From NCBI GenBank assembly GCA_024699855.1, contig JAMPIQ010000001.1, forward strand, positions 14,074,001-14,138,000: 64,000 nt of DNA, in the 5' to 3' direction. Made by a program: the position numbers and the translations under genes. Below the pieces are notes generated by a model that was given only the letters and a program-made list of their open reading frames with translations, ran no database searches and was not told the origin of the DNA. This document shows positions 37,476 to 51,443 of the stretch, in pieces (within the stretch, counting starts at the first letter, position 1; each line of letters opens with the position of its first letter). The DNA comes from Aphelenchoides besseyi. Lineage: Eukaryota > Nematoda > Chromadorea > Rhabditida > Aphelenchoididae.

Positions 37476-40400
37476 TCAGATCTCGTCTTCGTGTTCCCGC
37501 ATTAATTTGGACTGTTCGTCGGAAGTTGTCGTAAGACGTGATGAAGATGGTTCGATGGTTGCAGTAGTTGAGAAATGAGATCGCACGGACAACATTTCCA
37601 GGGTTTCCGTCGATGATTGAATTGGTTCATCGATACTTGAAGTTAATGGTAACGATGTTAACAGCAAAGCTTGACGTTTACGTGCAGTCGATTGTGGCGA
37701 TTGGCTTGGAACCGAGTTTTTGCTAGAAGTTAATTGACCAGTTATGTTGCTTACAAATCAATGAAATAACTTCTTACTTACTGAATTAGCAACTGCTGTG
37801 AAGGCGTACTGTTCATTAGACGTCCGGTTGCCGAATGTGGCGGTGAAGGATCGCGACGGGTTTTCAGCTTACCATCAGTTGCTGTTGCCCGAATCCCCAT
37901 CAACTTATGTCGTCGATCTTCCAAGAACATTTCGACAAGCAAATCGATTTTTTTGTCAATTTTCTTAACCTAAAATTTAGACAATCGAATAGAATCGAGG
38001 ACGTGGAGAGCTCACTTGTTTCTCAACTTCCACAACCCGTGATACCATGCTGACTTTCAAATCTTCTTTGTTCGCTTGTTTACCGCCGATAATTTGTTCA
38101 AGTCTGAAACAGCTACACTCAATGCAATATATGAAATGAACTTACTTCAATTGCACTTGTTTGACCCGAGCCTGCAAATCCACGTGTCCGGCACTGTATT
38201 GTTCGATCACGTCTGTAAACTGCACATATGGGATTTTGATTTGCGAGTATACCTTTGACATCGTAAGGTCTCAGCGCTTCTTTGAATTTGCGTCTTGCAA
38301 CAAGAACATGCATTCTGCGAATGGCACGAATCACATTCTTCAACAGCGGTGTGTATTCTTCCAACGTTCGTGGCTGAATCGACGGAGGGTCTTCATCTAT
38401 AAGCTGGTAAGTAAGCTGTGTATTAACCACTTCACTTTTAAGCATCCAATTGGGCATACCAGTTCAATAAGAAAACAATCAGAAACACTATGTCACCGCA
38501 TTCCGTAGGTTATTGAGAATGGAATGTGAAAGTGAAAGAATAACAATAAGATCGCGACATTGGTCACAAGACAATAAACGTGTAAAAACACGACAATCAC
38601 AGAAATAACTACCGGGCGATGGGTTGCTCAATGAACGGCGTAGATGTCGCCGACGATCTCGATTCGTCGTACAACCAAAGAAGGGCGTGAAACGAAGGAA
38701 ATGTGCGGGCACGGAGTCGTTCCACGAATGACTCAAATCCAAATGCTGAAGCTCGTGATGCTGAGACGAAGTCGAACGACTCGATGATCTTGATTTGATT
38801 CGTTGAGATCCACCTGTTAATAGATTACCGAGCGATCGTAAAGTCGGTCGACGTGAAGTAAGTCGTTGCATAAATGAGCCTACGATAAACATTAGAATAT
38901 GAAAGATTACGATGAGTTCGACAAATTCAATCACTGAAGTGAGAAAGCAGAAAATGATCATGTATAAAGGTTTTTTGTGCTGATACAAAAGATATAAACA
39001 GAGTCAAGTTGATAACTGACAAGTAAAAGTTGTACTACGATAGTTCTTAATTCTGAATACCCGCCAACCAAATCGATTTTAAGCGTCTTCTTCACCTGCT
39101 TCATATTCCTCGCCACAAGTCGAATTCAAACATGGAGCTAGAAATACGATCACATGTTTTCAGTTCCCTCTTACTTCCAGGCATTGTTTCAGAACTTCCA
39201 CCATCTTCCGGTGCATCGCCATTGGTTCCGTTCGCTGTTCCAGCGGCTATTTGACCACTTGTTCCAGCAGCTGCTCTGGTGGCCAACGGATCGACTCGTA
39301 GCCGTTCAGCCCATTCGTAAAGTGGCGCTATCAAGTAGTCACCGACCAACAGTGCAGCGGGAATGTTCTCGTCTTTTAACGACAATGAACGTCCGGATCG
39401 AGTTGTTGGCGGTAAAAGACGTCGGGATTTGCGATTCGCATTGCGCGCTTCGGCTGTTGGTTGTTTTGGTGATGTGGGTCGACTTCGATCGCACGACGTT
39501 GCTGGTGGAGAAGTTGAAGGACGAGGAGCACTCACCCTGTCCGATGGTGGAGCTGAAAAACGAATGCTCGTTTTTGATTACTGATCTAACGAACAAACCC
39601 AATAAGCCGGCATTATTGCTAATCAAACGTCTTTGCTCTTCGTACAAAGCGGCAGTCATTGCTGATGCGGACAAGGATTTGCGTTGTGTCGAATGCGATG
39701 ACGAGTTTTGTTTGTGTTTAGAGCGCCAAGAGCCCAACGAAAAACCCAAAGTTCCCAAACTTTCGATTTCACTCACATCCGAGGCTGATATAATACTGAA
39801 AACAAGAAGTCTTAGATAAACTAGGATCTTAAAATACCTCATGCTATCGTGTTGTCTGGTTGTCGGAACGAGCAGACTTTTCACCGAATCGAATCCCTGT
39901 TGGAAAACATCGCTTGCCGCTTGTGCTCCGCTGGGAATTGTACGAGAATCTGCAGTTGCGAAAGAAACCAAATTTAACACACGTTGAAAGATCCGAGGCG
40001 TACCGTTAACATGAACATGCGGTTGACGTCGACGAGTCGAATTACGAATGCGTTGATACAACGATTGTTGCGGATGTTGATGTTCGTCGTAACTAAAAAA
40101 CAAACTTAAAGATCCCAGCAAAATTGTAAGCAATTACATTGGAGTAGGTGGTGCTAAATAGATTTTCCATGTGGCTTGTGATCGACTTTCTGGTGCAGCA
40201 CAGAAATGACGCCAAAGACATTGAATGAGACGAGCCGCCGGTACACGTCGCCGAATCAAATGTTTTTGTCGTTGATGTTGTTGAACTTTCAATGCAAAAC
40301 CGCTGCCTAGAATGCCGGCAGGCAAAGCTGAAACTGCAAGTTTACATTTGCGTATCAATTTCAAGTCTACCAAAGAATGAAATGCCCATCAGAGCACAAA

Positions 40401-42106
40401 ACGCGCCAATCACTTTGCCGGGCCACTAAAACGCTAAAATCACACATCAACTGCTACAACAAACTTACCGTTAATGGAGAGACATCTGGAAACAATAAGT
40501 AGAAGTTAGAGAGCCAAAAAATTCACTTACCTCCGTAGCCAACGGTTGTCAACGTAATTACGCCCCAATATAAGGCATCAGCAAAGGTCTCGTACTTTTC
40601 GTTGTAGTTTTTCTCACAAATATAAACCAGAAATGAAGAGAAGATTAAACCCAGAAATCCGATATACAATGTGGTCAAAAGCTCTTGTCTATGTGCCCAA
40701 ACAACAGAACCTAAAAGTTTCCAGGTTCCGGCTCGTCTATCTATTCTTAGCATTCGCAAGATTTGAAAGAATCGAAGACCACGAATCGCACTTGCAGCGA
40801 AGACCTAAAAGACGCGAATATTAAGTAGTTGTCAGCTGATATGCTAAAAGCCCCTTACTTGACCAGTTGCCCCCATACATAAGACTAAAATACTCGCACT
40901 TATGATGATAATGTCTAAAAACTCCGTTCATCTTGTACTCGATTTATTCAACAAACCAATGATACAATAAGCAGAAGTCGCAAACTTCAATCGGCCCGCA
41001 ATACCCCTATAACGAGATCGACAACCAGCCGACCAGATACGACAAGCGTATTCGACTGCCAACCACGCAACAAAAATAATTTCCTGCAAATTTTCGCATC
41101 ATTCAATTGTAAATTTTCTGTCTACCGTATAGAATAGAATAAACGTGGCTTGCTCCTCGAAATCGGGCATCGTCGAAAAAACACTCAAACACAAACACAT
41201 CAACACCATAACAAGCACCAGCAGATGATACATCACAGGTAATGCGCCTTTGGGTCGCTCCAAAAACGAATGCAATTTGGTTTGCATTCTTCGAAACCGT
41301 TGATCTGTTCGATAGTTTTTGTAGACCAACGGGGCGCCTCCAACAATCGAAAAAGCACGTTGTTTTGGTTCACCCTGAAAAAAGATATAATTACTGAATT
41401 TCGATGTACTTACCGTTTCCGCATTCGAAATCTGCCGATCGTCTGGTGTAGGAGTTAGACTTGTGATTCGAAATGCATCCAAAGCGTTGTTGCTATTTCG
41501 TGTATTTGCATTGCTTAGAAGCCCTGGAATCGTATAGTTTTACCAACTAGTTTCAGATGTAAATTGAAACAGATTTCAACGAAACGTTTTTGATAGTCTA
41601 CAGTAAGTAGCTTTCCGTTTGTTTTGATAACAAATTCTTGTTTCGTTAACAACATTAAACAAAACCATAGGGTTCAGTTTCGAAAGAATGCGAGTTTTTT
41701 TCGTTGCGTCACAAGACCGCTCAATAAAAATGATTAACGTGGTCTGCTGACGTAAAGGTCCGAAACTCGAGTTTAAGTCCGATAGCACTCGAAATGCCAA
41801 TAAGCAGTTTTGTTCGAACTTACCTTGGTATTCGGAACTGAAGAATACACGTCGTTCATTTTGAGCGGGTGTTCGAATCGAAGTCGCGCATGTGCTGCTC
41901 GTTGTGGTGGCTGGTGGGTGATGGGAAGTTGCAACGGTTGTAATTGTTGTAGAGATCATCGCGGTTTGTTCCTCTTCCTCATCTCCACTATCGGCCATTC
42001 CGAGCGGGACATCTTCTTCCAAGTTTTCCTCGACGGGAATCGTTCGACTTCGATGTCGCAGCGAACGATTGGAAGGTGTTGCAGAAGTCGTGGATCGTGA
42101 ATTCAT
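37476..42106 (-). CDS. KCNQ/KQT-type voltage-gated potassium channel
   Basis: KCNQ channels carry slow M-type K+ currents at the plasma membrane. About 18 short exons run from the ATG at 42106 to TGA at 37476. Order: acidic N-terminus, S1 ([20 protein letters not shown]), S2, S3 ([15 protein letters not shown]), S4 with spaced Arg ([17 protein letters not shown]), S5, pore helix and filter TLTTVGYGD, and S6 ([16 protein letters not shown]). The calmodulin-binding helix A has [20 protein letters not shown], and the conserved C-terminal domain has [20 protein letters not shown] followed by a coiled coil ([20 protein letters not shown]). A 17-nt micro-exon (40469-40485) codes DVSPLT after the filter. 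The segment between helix A and the conserved distal domain is very long, Ser/Arg/Pro-rich and split over several exons; one intron there uses GTTTGT. It is convergent with the GPCR gene, 379 bp away. Confidence 0.94.
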
Positions 42107-44614
42107 TGTTGAAATCGCTTACGATTCATGTAATCGGAGAACGTATGAGTGTAATTTGTTTCGTAAAAGATTACGAATGACGTTAATTTGTACACTAATC
42201 GGATGTGAAGGTGTGGATGACGAAGAAAAGAAGCAGATTAAGCGAACTCAAGTTATGAAACGTTAGTGTTTCCAATACACAATACCACTATAACAGTCGA
42301 TTACAATAGACAATTGAAAAGAACTCACAAAAAAACAGTCGAATAACCAATGTGCTATTTCAATCAGTCCATTACATCGACAGTCTCTTTGTTAGGGTTA
42401 ATAGAAGGACGACATTCGGATGATTTTGTCGAAAAGTTAAGACCCAAAACATCATCAGACATATTGTAGATGTGTTTTACGTTAAGACTTTTTTGGTCGA
42501 ATTGTTTCGCTCGTTTGTCTTCAGAAACAAAAGAGCGAACAGGTGGGACAACCGCCAACAAACGTCGCCTAAAGACGATGAATTTCGAGACTGCGCGGCT
42601 TCTTTAACGGAAGCCGAGATTGCGTGTTGGTTGGTCGTCAATTAGTGTCAATGTAAGTTCCCGCAACCAGTTGACACTCGAATTCGTGTTGATCTGCAAA
42701 CCCAAAAATGTTTTCATTCAATCATTTGACAGTTCGAACGAAACTTCGTAGTCATTTTTGTTAATGAACAAAAAGTGTAAATAGCAAGCGAAGAACAAAA
42801 GAATGTGAACAACAATGGTGTAAGTCTAATGAACGAATTGAAAGTCGATTTCACGTGCGTGGTTTCACGCTCCGAAAAACTGCTTTTCAATTCGACCGAT
42901 CCCAACGGTTGGCTTCTCGTTTATTGTTTGAAAGGTAATGAACGAGAAATGAGCAAAAAGTCCAGTGCGAGGATTAAACACCACGCCGTTGGCTTCGTTT
43001 TTTGGGGTATCAGCATTCGGGCATCAATGTGCGACAACGACCCGGGAGTTTCTTGGTTGAAACGGACGGGAGGAAAAGAAAAATCCATGCTGTTGGTCGC
43101 TACGCATGGCCGAAAGGTGTCCGTGACCAAAATCTGTGGACCAAAGTCAGTGGTCGGAACGAAAAATCTACAGAAAATCTGCGAATTTCGAGTGGGCTTT
43201 TTCGGATTTCATCTCGTCGAAACGAACAGTCGAATCGTTTAGCAACAGACGCGGAAAAAGTCTCCAAAAAACGTTGCCATTCACACCCGTCTCGCAACCA
43301 ACCACGGAGTTCAGCAACAAAACGAGATAGTTTTTGTTTTCTATTCACATTGCCGTTTTGAACATTTGAGTCCTTTCGTCGTCTGTAGCAGTCTTGAATT
43401 CCCACACAAAGTCGAAGATAGTGCCAATATACAAACCCAAGAAAGTGAGTCATTTCAATTCGAAAAGGACGGCAAACAATTTCCCTTCAACAGAACAATC
43501 GGCGAACAGATTAAGGAAATGCGATGCTAAGCTGCGGGTTGTTTGAAGAAATGGCATCGACTAGGAATGTAATTCGCGGCAGGTGAATTGAAGTCTTCGG
43601 GACGAGGGGCAGCTCAGCATTTCGCCTTAACGTTTTAAAACAATTACCAGCGTCGTGACTTCAAATTAAACCGAATTGACTTCCCGACAACGGGCTCTGC
43701 AATAGGCGCTTCGCGTGCACAGTCGTGATTATAAGACTTCGAGAACAATTTGACGATTATAACCCAACGGTTAGCCTTTCCGTTTATCGTAACTCGTCGA
43801 AGAAATTGACTGCAATTTGTAGTTGACATCTGAAAATACAATCGAACTTTGAGTCTCTGACACCCGAAACTCGACAATCATTTCGTATTCGCAAGCCAAA
43901 AATAACCTCATTTTTTCGGTCGAAAGTGTTAAGTTGGTTAGAGACGTCAACTTTAAACTTTGACTTATTACTAAACTTCTGAGAAGAACTAGAAATCGAC
44001 TTCGAGTTGCGTAATCTTGACGTAGGTCGGGGTTTGATGCGCGTTAAGAAACTGTTGTGAAATTCAAACGGACAGGAAACTGAAAAGCGTATTGTTAGGA
44101 GAAGACTGTTGTGTTTCATTTCTGTTCTCGGATCCGTCAATTTTGTAGTTCGATTATTCAACTTGTAAACAATTAGGCGTGAGGTTTTAACTTCGTCGTC
44201 GAGTTTGTTCCATGAGAACTCATAACTTCGTTGCTAAACACTATGGATTTGCACACTCCTAACTGAAGGCATACAACTAACAAGTTCCTTTAAATTGACA
44301 GCAAAGTTTGTTGTTGTTGAAAACTTTCAATTCTACAAAATTTTGATCTTGTGCACACGCCGTTGGCTCAAGATGATCGCACTGGCAAATCGGATTTGAC
44401 TCGGTTGGTGGTCAGAATTCGTAACAAAAGTTTCTCGCTTTCTATACTGTTCAATTGGATCAAGGAGATTAGCAATAGAAAAGTTGAAAATCGTGGAGTT
44501 TAATCGAGACTCTTCAGTTCAATGCTCAAGCAACAAAAGTTGAACGTGAACTTTCCATCACTTCTTGACGTTTGTTAGGAAACTGAAATGATGTAATTTG
44601 TGTGCTCGAAGCTT
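42107..44614. other. divergent intergenic region, KCNQ and mlt-10-like
   Basis: About 2.5 kb separates divergent starts. Overlapping frames of up to 145 codons (42805-43242 plus, 43100-43453 minus) show no domain. It presumably holds both promoters. Confidence 0.4.
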
Positions 44615-47426
44615 ATGCGTCCAATTGTCTATTTGATTTTGGTGCTAATGGTCGCAATTATTCCCATTGTTTCTTTACGATTGGACGAAACAAACCGCGT
44701 TGAAAGTTATGATTTGAACATCGATTGGCTGAAGAGTTTTTGGCATCGTACAGCGTTAATGGCCGTTCTTAGGGTTATTTTCGCGTTTTTCATTCACTTC
44801 TATCAAGCACTTTTAGAGCAAAGCCAAATGCCTTTGCCGCGAACTGGAGCCAATCGATTCGATTTTGTACAAAAATTGTGAACGTGAAGCCAAAACACCC
44901 GTCACATTGGCTCGCTGTGTGGTTCAGCTCATGAATACACGGGATCGAAGTAAAGAAAAAGAATCTCCGTTGTTCGACTCGATCGTTGAACCTCGATCTC
45001 AGTTCGAATTGTATGATCGATTTGCCCGACTTGTGACTCAACTGCAACCAAAGGAGACGAATACAAAGCCGGAAAGAGTGGAGCAGAAGAAGAGTCGATT
45101 GGAGAAGTATGGATCAGTATCGAGGAATCAAGATTTGACAGTGAATCTTCGTAAAATCGAAATCCAATTACGAAATAGAACCAATGAAGCAAAACGCAAA
45201 AGACGGTAAGTTGGTCAATCTTAGTTGTTACATCTTAGCTTAAGATCACTGAAGTTCATAAACGAAGGAACTGCCAACTCAGCGGTGAAGAATCTGCAGC
45301 GTATTCAACGGTACACAAAACTTCTGGATGAATGCACAAAACAAATTGACAGTATGAATGAAAACAATTCAAAGTGAGTTCATCAATCAACAACTCGTGT
45401 ACGGTTTTAGGTTCATCCGTAATGCGGGAATTCCATTTCGCTACTCTCGACGATCTTCTCCCAATTTGAACGTATTGAACCGAGTGAACGAAATGCTAAA
45501 CGAATTTCAAGTAAGAAATCAAACTAATGTGTTAAACTGTAAATTTAGACATCGAGTACCAATCAAATGGAAAAGATGTCCATACTGTCGCCTCGTCTTC
45601 TTTCCATTTTTCCCGAACAGCACTCGAATCGACCGCGATTGTTGTCGCCGTCGTTATTCAGTTTTCAAGCTGATGAACCGCTTTCATTGTCACAACTTCT
45701 CGTACTGTTGTAGTGTATTGATTCCTGTTGGCAACTTCGTTTTAGGCTCCCACACTCGGTCGACATGAGACGGATCAGTGGTTAGAGACTTTGTTGGAGA
45801 TGAGCGGTGCTTCTCGACTTTTACAAAAAACAATGGATCAGTTGAAACCACAATTAGAAGTCTTGGAAGAACACTTGTACCCAAAGCTGCGTCAATTGGC
45901 CCAATGGGAACAAGCCTTTCAACTCGTTGCTCAAATGCACGATGACAAACAACGAAATCAACTGAAGACCGACGGTTACACGTTTTTGACTGCCGATCAA
46001 ACAAAACTAATTTACGATAATCCTCGTAAGTTTGAGGGCTATCGATCAATCGAAAAGTGTTTAGTTGCTCCACGATTACTGAACAATTCAACTCATCAGC
46101 TGAGTGCCGAGGACCATGAACGGCGTTTAGAACGAGACATTCGACGTTTAGCTCAAATCGACGAAACTGAAAACGGCCGTCTATTTCAAATGCACAGAAG
46201 ATGGCGTCAAAAACGTCAAACCCCAACATTTGATGGTGAACCAATAATCCAAGCTCCCGAAGTCCACGCCGTCGAGTATCCCATTCTGGAGATACTGGCT
46301 CCGTTTGCCTTCAGCTCACGGATCAATGAACCGATTGCCTTAGAACTGTTGATCTTAAGTCCACATATGTTTTTCACGGAACTCATACAACCGGAAGCTT
46401 TGAATGTGAGTTTGAGTTTAAGATGCATAACACGTTCATTTAGTTGATTTTGTTGAGTCCTAGAGCGTTCATTCCAAGCATCCTTTCGCCTGATGCGATG
46501 CTGGCTAGAATTCTGTCTCCGGCAGCGTTCAGAACCGAGATCCTTAGTCCGCGGACTATGGTGAGCTGGATCCTAAGTCCCGAAGCCTTGATATTTGAGT
46601 TGTTATCTCCAAAGGCCATAGAGGTCTGTGCTGCAACTACTCTCGATCTTTATTGTCGTTTAGGCGCGAATCGGTTCGCCAGAGGCATTGATCATTCAGA
46701 GTACTGTGGTTTTATTCTCGTCCGTTTCATACCCCAGAAAAACTTTACAATGTAAATTTTAAAAGGTCTTTCATAAAGTCTAATTGAAGGGTAGTACTTC
46801 TAAAGCTGATAGATCATTCTTACCATTTATTAAGCGCGATTTTGGGTATTAAAGCGGATGATTTGCCGTCAACTAAGCGGAAATGTTGATCAAATTAATG
46901 CAAACCACTCGTTGGCAACTTTTTTTTAAGCGCTGCGGCAAAAAACAGTAGGGTTTTTGGGGGTATGAAACGAACGGAGATAAAACAGACAATCTCGATC
47001 ATTTAAGTTCTGAGCCCAAATACGGTAAGCAGTTTCGACACAAACGTTGACAACTTCTTTCAGCTGGCCCCCAAAATCTACTCTCCAGGTGAATTTGATA
47101 GTTAGTCTTCGACAATTCCCGTATTTCAGAAGCTCTTGGTGTCCTAATTCTATCAGTTAGTTGTTCAATAAATGAAGCTAACCCTCGAGTTTCAGCCGAG
47201 TTTTCTCTCTCCACGGATCAATAGCGGCGAGTTCTTGATGATTGAGGTATTATCGCCAAACATTCTGGGCGGTTCGGCAGAATCGGAAAGCAAAGAAGAG
47301 TCTTCGGAGAAAGAAGACAAATCGAAGAGCTCTGAGCATAAGATTGGCCATAAGAGTGATCATACGCACGAAAACACGAAAGTCGTTCAACAAGTCGGCA
47401 CTCACAACTCAACTTTCAATTGGTAA
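44615..47426 (+). CDS. MLT-10-like moulting protein with ILSP repeats (secreted)
   Basis: MLT-10 family proteins are nematode-specific secreted proteins needed for moulting. Eleven or twelve exons are inferred. The ATG at 44615 gives a signal peptide (MRPIVYLILVLMVAIIPIVS). A Cys-containing segment follows (KCLCRELEPIDSILYKNCER, LARCVVQLMN), then coiled, basic stretches. The family-typical MEKMSILSPRLLSIFPEQHS, RLLSPSLFSFQ and LSLSQLL sit before the middle domain (WLETLLEMSGA, DGYTFLTADQTKLIY). The C-terminal third is a chain of LSP repeats (ILSPDAMLARILSPAAFRTE, ILSPRTMVSWILSPEALIFE) ending at VLSPNILGG and a Ser/Glu/Lys-rich tail, TAA at 47424. The first intron needs a GTTATT donor; others use GTACTG, GTCTGT and GTTAGT. 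The intron near 46.72-47.06 kb is longer and its exon content uncertain. Confidence 0.85.
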
Positions 47427-47463
47427 CAAAACTACGTTTATTGAATATTTTATCAAACATAAA

Positions 47464-47469
47464 TAATAA
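47464..47469 (+). terminator. AATAAA polyadenylation signal of the mlt-10-like gene
   Basis: An exact AATAAA lies about 38 bp after the stop codon, a normal distance for a nematode 3' end. Confidence 0.5.
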
Positions 47470-47613
47470 ATTCAGCTTTTGGAAAATTGTCGGGTTTAAC
47501 TAACAAGAAGCTAGGACTCGAAACTGAACAACAAACGGACCCGAGCAATTGAATAACAACAATTAGATGAAGCGAATAAGCGTTAGAAAGTGCTTTGTAT
47601 TTTGAGTCGAACA

Positions 47614-50600
47614 TTAAGATAGAATCTGTTTCAAGACCTCTTGTTGATGGGCGGACAAATGTGCGCTACTAATGAGTTGATGGAAAATTTGTTCATTTTG
47701 CTGAAAACTCAATGATTGTTTAATACTCGTGCAATAACTTACATGCAACATCTTCATGATGTTAACGAGACGCTGTTTAACCGTCAAATGTGCTTCTTTA
47801 GCATCTTCGATTTCGAATGCTCCTTTAGCAAAAGTGTGAAGAATGATCTCGAATACACGACCCAATTTCGAATTGTTTGGGCCCAAAACCAATGGATTGT
47901 TCTAAAACGAGCTTCAATACAAAGTTCATATGAAATTAACTCACCTGTTCGACCAAATCGCAGAAGTAATCGTAAACATATGGCAATTCTTCGGAATCGT
48001 CCCAAATTGGCAACCATTCGATAAACGACGGAATCACTTCGTTTGGGTCGAATGCTGACGAATTGTACTTGAGAATCTTGGCGACAGCCGAAATAGCGTT
48101 CTCTACCGCTTCAACACCCTCTTCTGTCTCTCGCGCATTTGGCATATTGATTGCATTGGCCAATATCGGTAAGGCTTGAGCACATGGCTGAGCGAACTCC
48201 GATTCTCCTTTCAACGCCAAAACTCCGATTCCGTAGGCGGCGGCCTGCCGAACTTCGGGATATTCGTCGACAAGATGACGCAAAAGAGGTTGGAAGTAAA
48301 TGTTGTGGTAACTTAAACGTCCCTGCTTGCCACCGTATTCAATCACATCGTCGTAGACACACGTTGCCCATTGACGATCGTGCCACGATCGTCCGGGCCC
48401 CAACAGCGGCGCAAACTTTTCGTTCATCGGACCAAAGTACGGTAGGAATTGTTCTTGGAAAGCAATGAACAAGTAGTGAACAATATCGGAAATTCTGCCC
48501 AACACTCCCGATTCCAACTCAAGAACATCTTCTAATTCGGCTTGATCGTCTTCATCTAACTCTTCGTCTTTTCGATTCTGCAAGAGAGTAAACACTCATA
48601 GATCAAAGCGACTCACCTTCTTAATTTCAGCCAAACGTTCTTCGTAGCGGACCATTTGCGAGTTAACAACGGCGCAGACTTTAACCAAATCATCATTCGA
48701 GAACAATCGTTGGCCACAGTGTTCGGCCAATTGAGCGAACGCATAAAGCTTATCCGCCAAGACCTCCAAGTCGGATTCGTTGTCAAGCGAATCGCTAAAA
48801 TAAAGGTAAAGAATTGAGATTGTGAAATATTTACATCAATGCTGGAAGAATTTGATTGTAAACGGCACGTTCGGCTTCGATCCCCTGCTCGCGAACACAC
48901 AAAACCAAATACGGTAAACAGTCGGCGGCCGCTGAACGAACTCCATCGTGGAAAATGTACTTGAGCTGAGTGACCATGAATTTTAACACCGCTTCGACAT
49001 ATGGTGCGAATGCAGGTCCCAATTCGCGTGCGAAAGCAACCAACATCTCACAGGCCGTAAGTTTGTCTTCTAATCCGTCAGTTTTGATTCCTATAGAACG
49101 CTGATCGCCCATAGAAATAAAACTCCACGACTGTTCATCGTATCTGCAAATTGCTTTACATACACTATTCATACGGTATGAACTCACTGAGCCACTTCTT
49201 CTTCATCGACAATATTGATTCCCGGTTGAAATTCTGCGGCTTTCATTACACTCGGCATTACATGTGGCATGTAGGGTGCAAACTCGGGTCCGAGTATCTT
49301 GCAGACTCGTGCCCACGAGCTGATCATGTACGAGATTTCCGGATCGTCTTCCTCGTCGAATTTGATACCCGCTTGCAGAAGGGTTTGCATGATTTCGTTG
49401 GCATCATCGCGGAAACGTTCTCTACCAACGGCAACGCCAATCAACGACAAACATTCCATCGTTTTACCTAAATGTTTCAATAAACACTTAAGACCCAAAA
49501 TGCAATCTTACCGCGCAATTCTTTCAGTTCTTTCGAATTGGCATTCGCCAAAATGTATTTCAATGGTGAAGCTAAACGTCCGTAGAAGTCGGCAAAATTG
49601 TTTTCAGCTGCATCGGCAATCGACGCGATTGTTGTGATGACTTGTTCGAGTACCAACTTCTTTCCGCAATTGAGCATCTGATTGAAAGTTTGATCCAAAA
49701 TCATTTCCATTTTGCTCATCAAGTCCGGCAAATAGACGGTAATGATTTGCTTCGGACAATCTGCCGAAAAGTTGACCAGTGCAGCGCCCGCATGTGCCGC
49801 AACTCGTGGACAACTCAAATCGCCCGCAGCCGAAATCAATGCGGGAATGATCTTTTCGTGACATTTCTTTTGAGCTGTCGGCGCAAAATCGGTGCACATT
49901 TGGCCCACACAGTTGCAAACCGCATATCGAACTCGTGGATGTTTGTCGTTGATGTACGGAAGAACCATTTCGTTGATGATCTGTGAAATCAACGGCTCCA
50001 TTTGTCGTTTGCATCCTTCACCCATTGTTGAAAGACCTAAAATCGTGAATTAAAGAATTCGGAGAATCAATGTGTTACCCATGATTGCCGCATGCCGATA
50101 ACGCCAATCCGCATTCTTTTGCATTTGATCAATGACTTGAAGCAACGGTTGCATGATGAATTTACCGCCTACAGCGCAGCAAATTCGATCCAGCGATGTT
50201 TCGCCGGCACTAACGCTGCTAAACAACATCAACAATAGGACAATCAATTATAAAATAACCTACTCTTCATCTTCTTGATTATTCAGATCATCACAATCCA
50301 ACCACTCACTGACGTCCTCGTCCAACTCGGTCATCATTCGCAGACATTGTTCAACCAACGAAGGAAGAAAACGAGCACCTTTCTTTCGCATTGTTCCCGG
50401 TGCAGATTCGCAGAACGAAACCATAACCTCCAATGCGGAATGACGATACGATTCGTCTTTTTCAGTATTGCTCATTGTTGCCAAACACAATTCGCAGATT
50501 GTTGTCAAGTACGGAGTCAATGTTTTCGGGACCGAAGACGCCAAATCGCCCAAACATTGAATCGGCACATCATCGTCGGCTTCGGTATCCAAAACGTGTT

Positions 50601-51443
50601 GGCACACTTTAATGACATCGGGAATCAAGTCGGAAAGCGATCGAACCACTTGATCGTTCTCATCGTTATCACAAACAAAAGCAACGTACGCGCGTACGGC
50701 GGCAGTCCGAACCTGTGAATCAGAGTTGTACAACAATGACGAGTGGAACATTTGTTTGCTAAAAAACAAGCAAATAAATGACAAAAACAGCCTTCCAAAC
50801 TTACATTCCAGACATGTAGTGTTCCTGATCACTACCAAAGATGTTAGGAACATTTCTGAAGAGTAGTGAAATCACAGGAGAGATCGAGTGGAAACTTACT
50901 CAATCAATTGCATTCCAATTTCGCGAAGTGCCGGTTTTTCTGTCGTGGCACATAACTCGAGAAACTGCATGACACCCGCCCATTCTTGTTTAGCAGTTGA
51001 GTCGTCTAAACGCAAAGAGTTCTAAGAAATCAAGTTGAATGAAGCATACTGATTGTATTCCGAGCGATTTCGGCAATAATATCGGCGAGTCGTTTGCGTA
51101 GAACGGGAACTTCTTCGTGGGTAGCAAAAGCAATGAACTGCTCACAGAACGTGGACTTCGATTCGTTGCCCACGGAATTCCAAAAAGCCTCGTAGTCCGA
51201 GGACAACAGACGGCGGAAGAGAAGAAGAGAAGCTGAACGAATCTAAACACAAGAATTTTGAAAATCGTTCCAATAACCAACCTCGTTGTTGATGGTTGGC
51301 GTTGTGTAAAGTTGAAGGAGAAGTTGAGCCCGATTCTTCATTGGCACATCGTTGTAGGTCTTTTCGGCGGCATTTCGCGCGTCGTTATCACTCGATCCGA
51401 CCATCGCGACCACCAACTCTTGAAACTTGTTGAGTTCGTCCAT
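47614..51443 (-). CDS. imb-3: importin-5 / karyopherin beta-3 (IPO5, IMB-3)
   Basis: A nuclear import receptor built of HEAT repeats that binds cargo (ribosomal proteins, histones) and Ran-GTP. About a dozen exons run from the ATG at 51443 (MDELNKFQELVVAMVGSSDN) to TAA at 47614 (C-terminus QEVLKQILS). HEAT repeats are visible throughout, for example VRTAAVRAYVAFVCDNDEND, PIQCLGDLASSVPKTLTPYL, VRYAVCNCVGQMCTDFAPTA, CPRVAAHAGAALVNFSADCP and RQAAAYGIGVLALKGESEFA. Acidic loops occur where the family has them (EWLDCDDLNNQEDEE, KNRKDEELDEDDQAELED), plus MECLSLIGVAVGRERFRDDA near the Ran-contact middle. Length fits the family's roughly 1,100 residues. Its 3' end is convergent with the mlt-10-like gene, 187 bp away. 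No disruption was seen. Confidence 0.94.

Noticed and set aside
46737..46751. A 15-nt exon in the mlt-10-like gene between LSP repeats
   Set aside because: Frame also stays open without it, and it would need a 32-bp intron; omission fits the repeat better.
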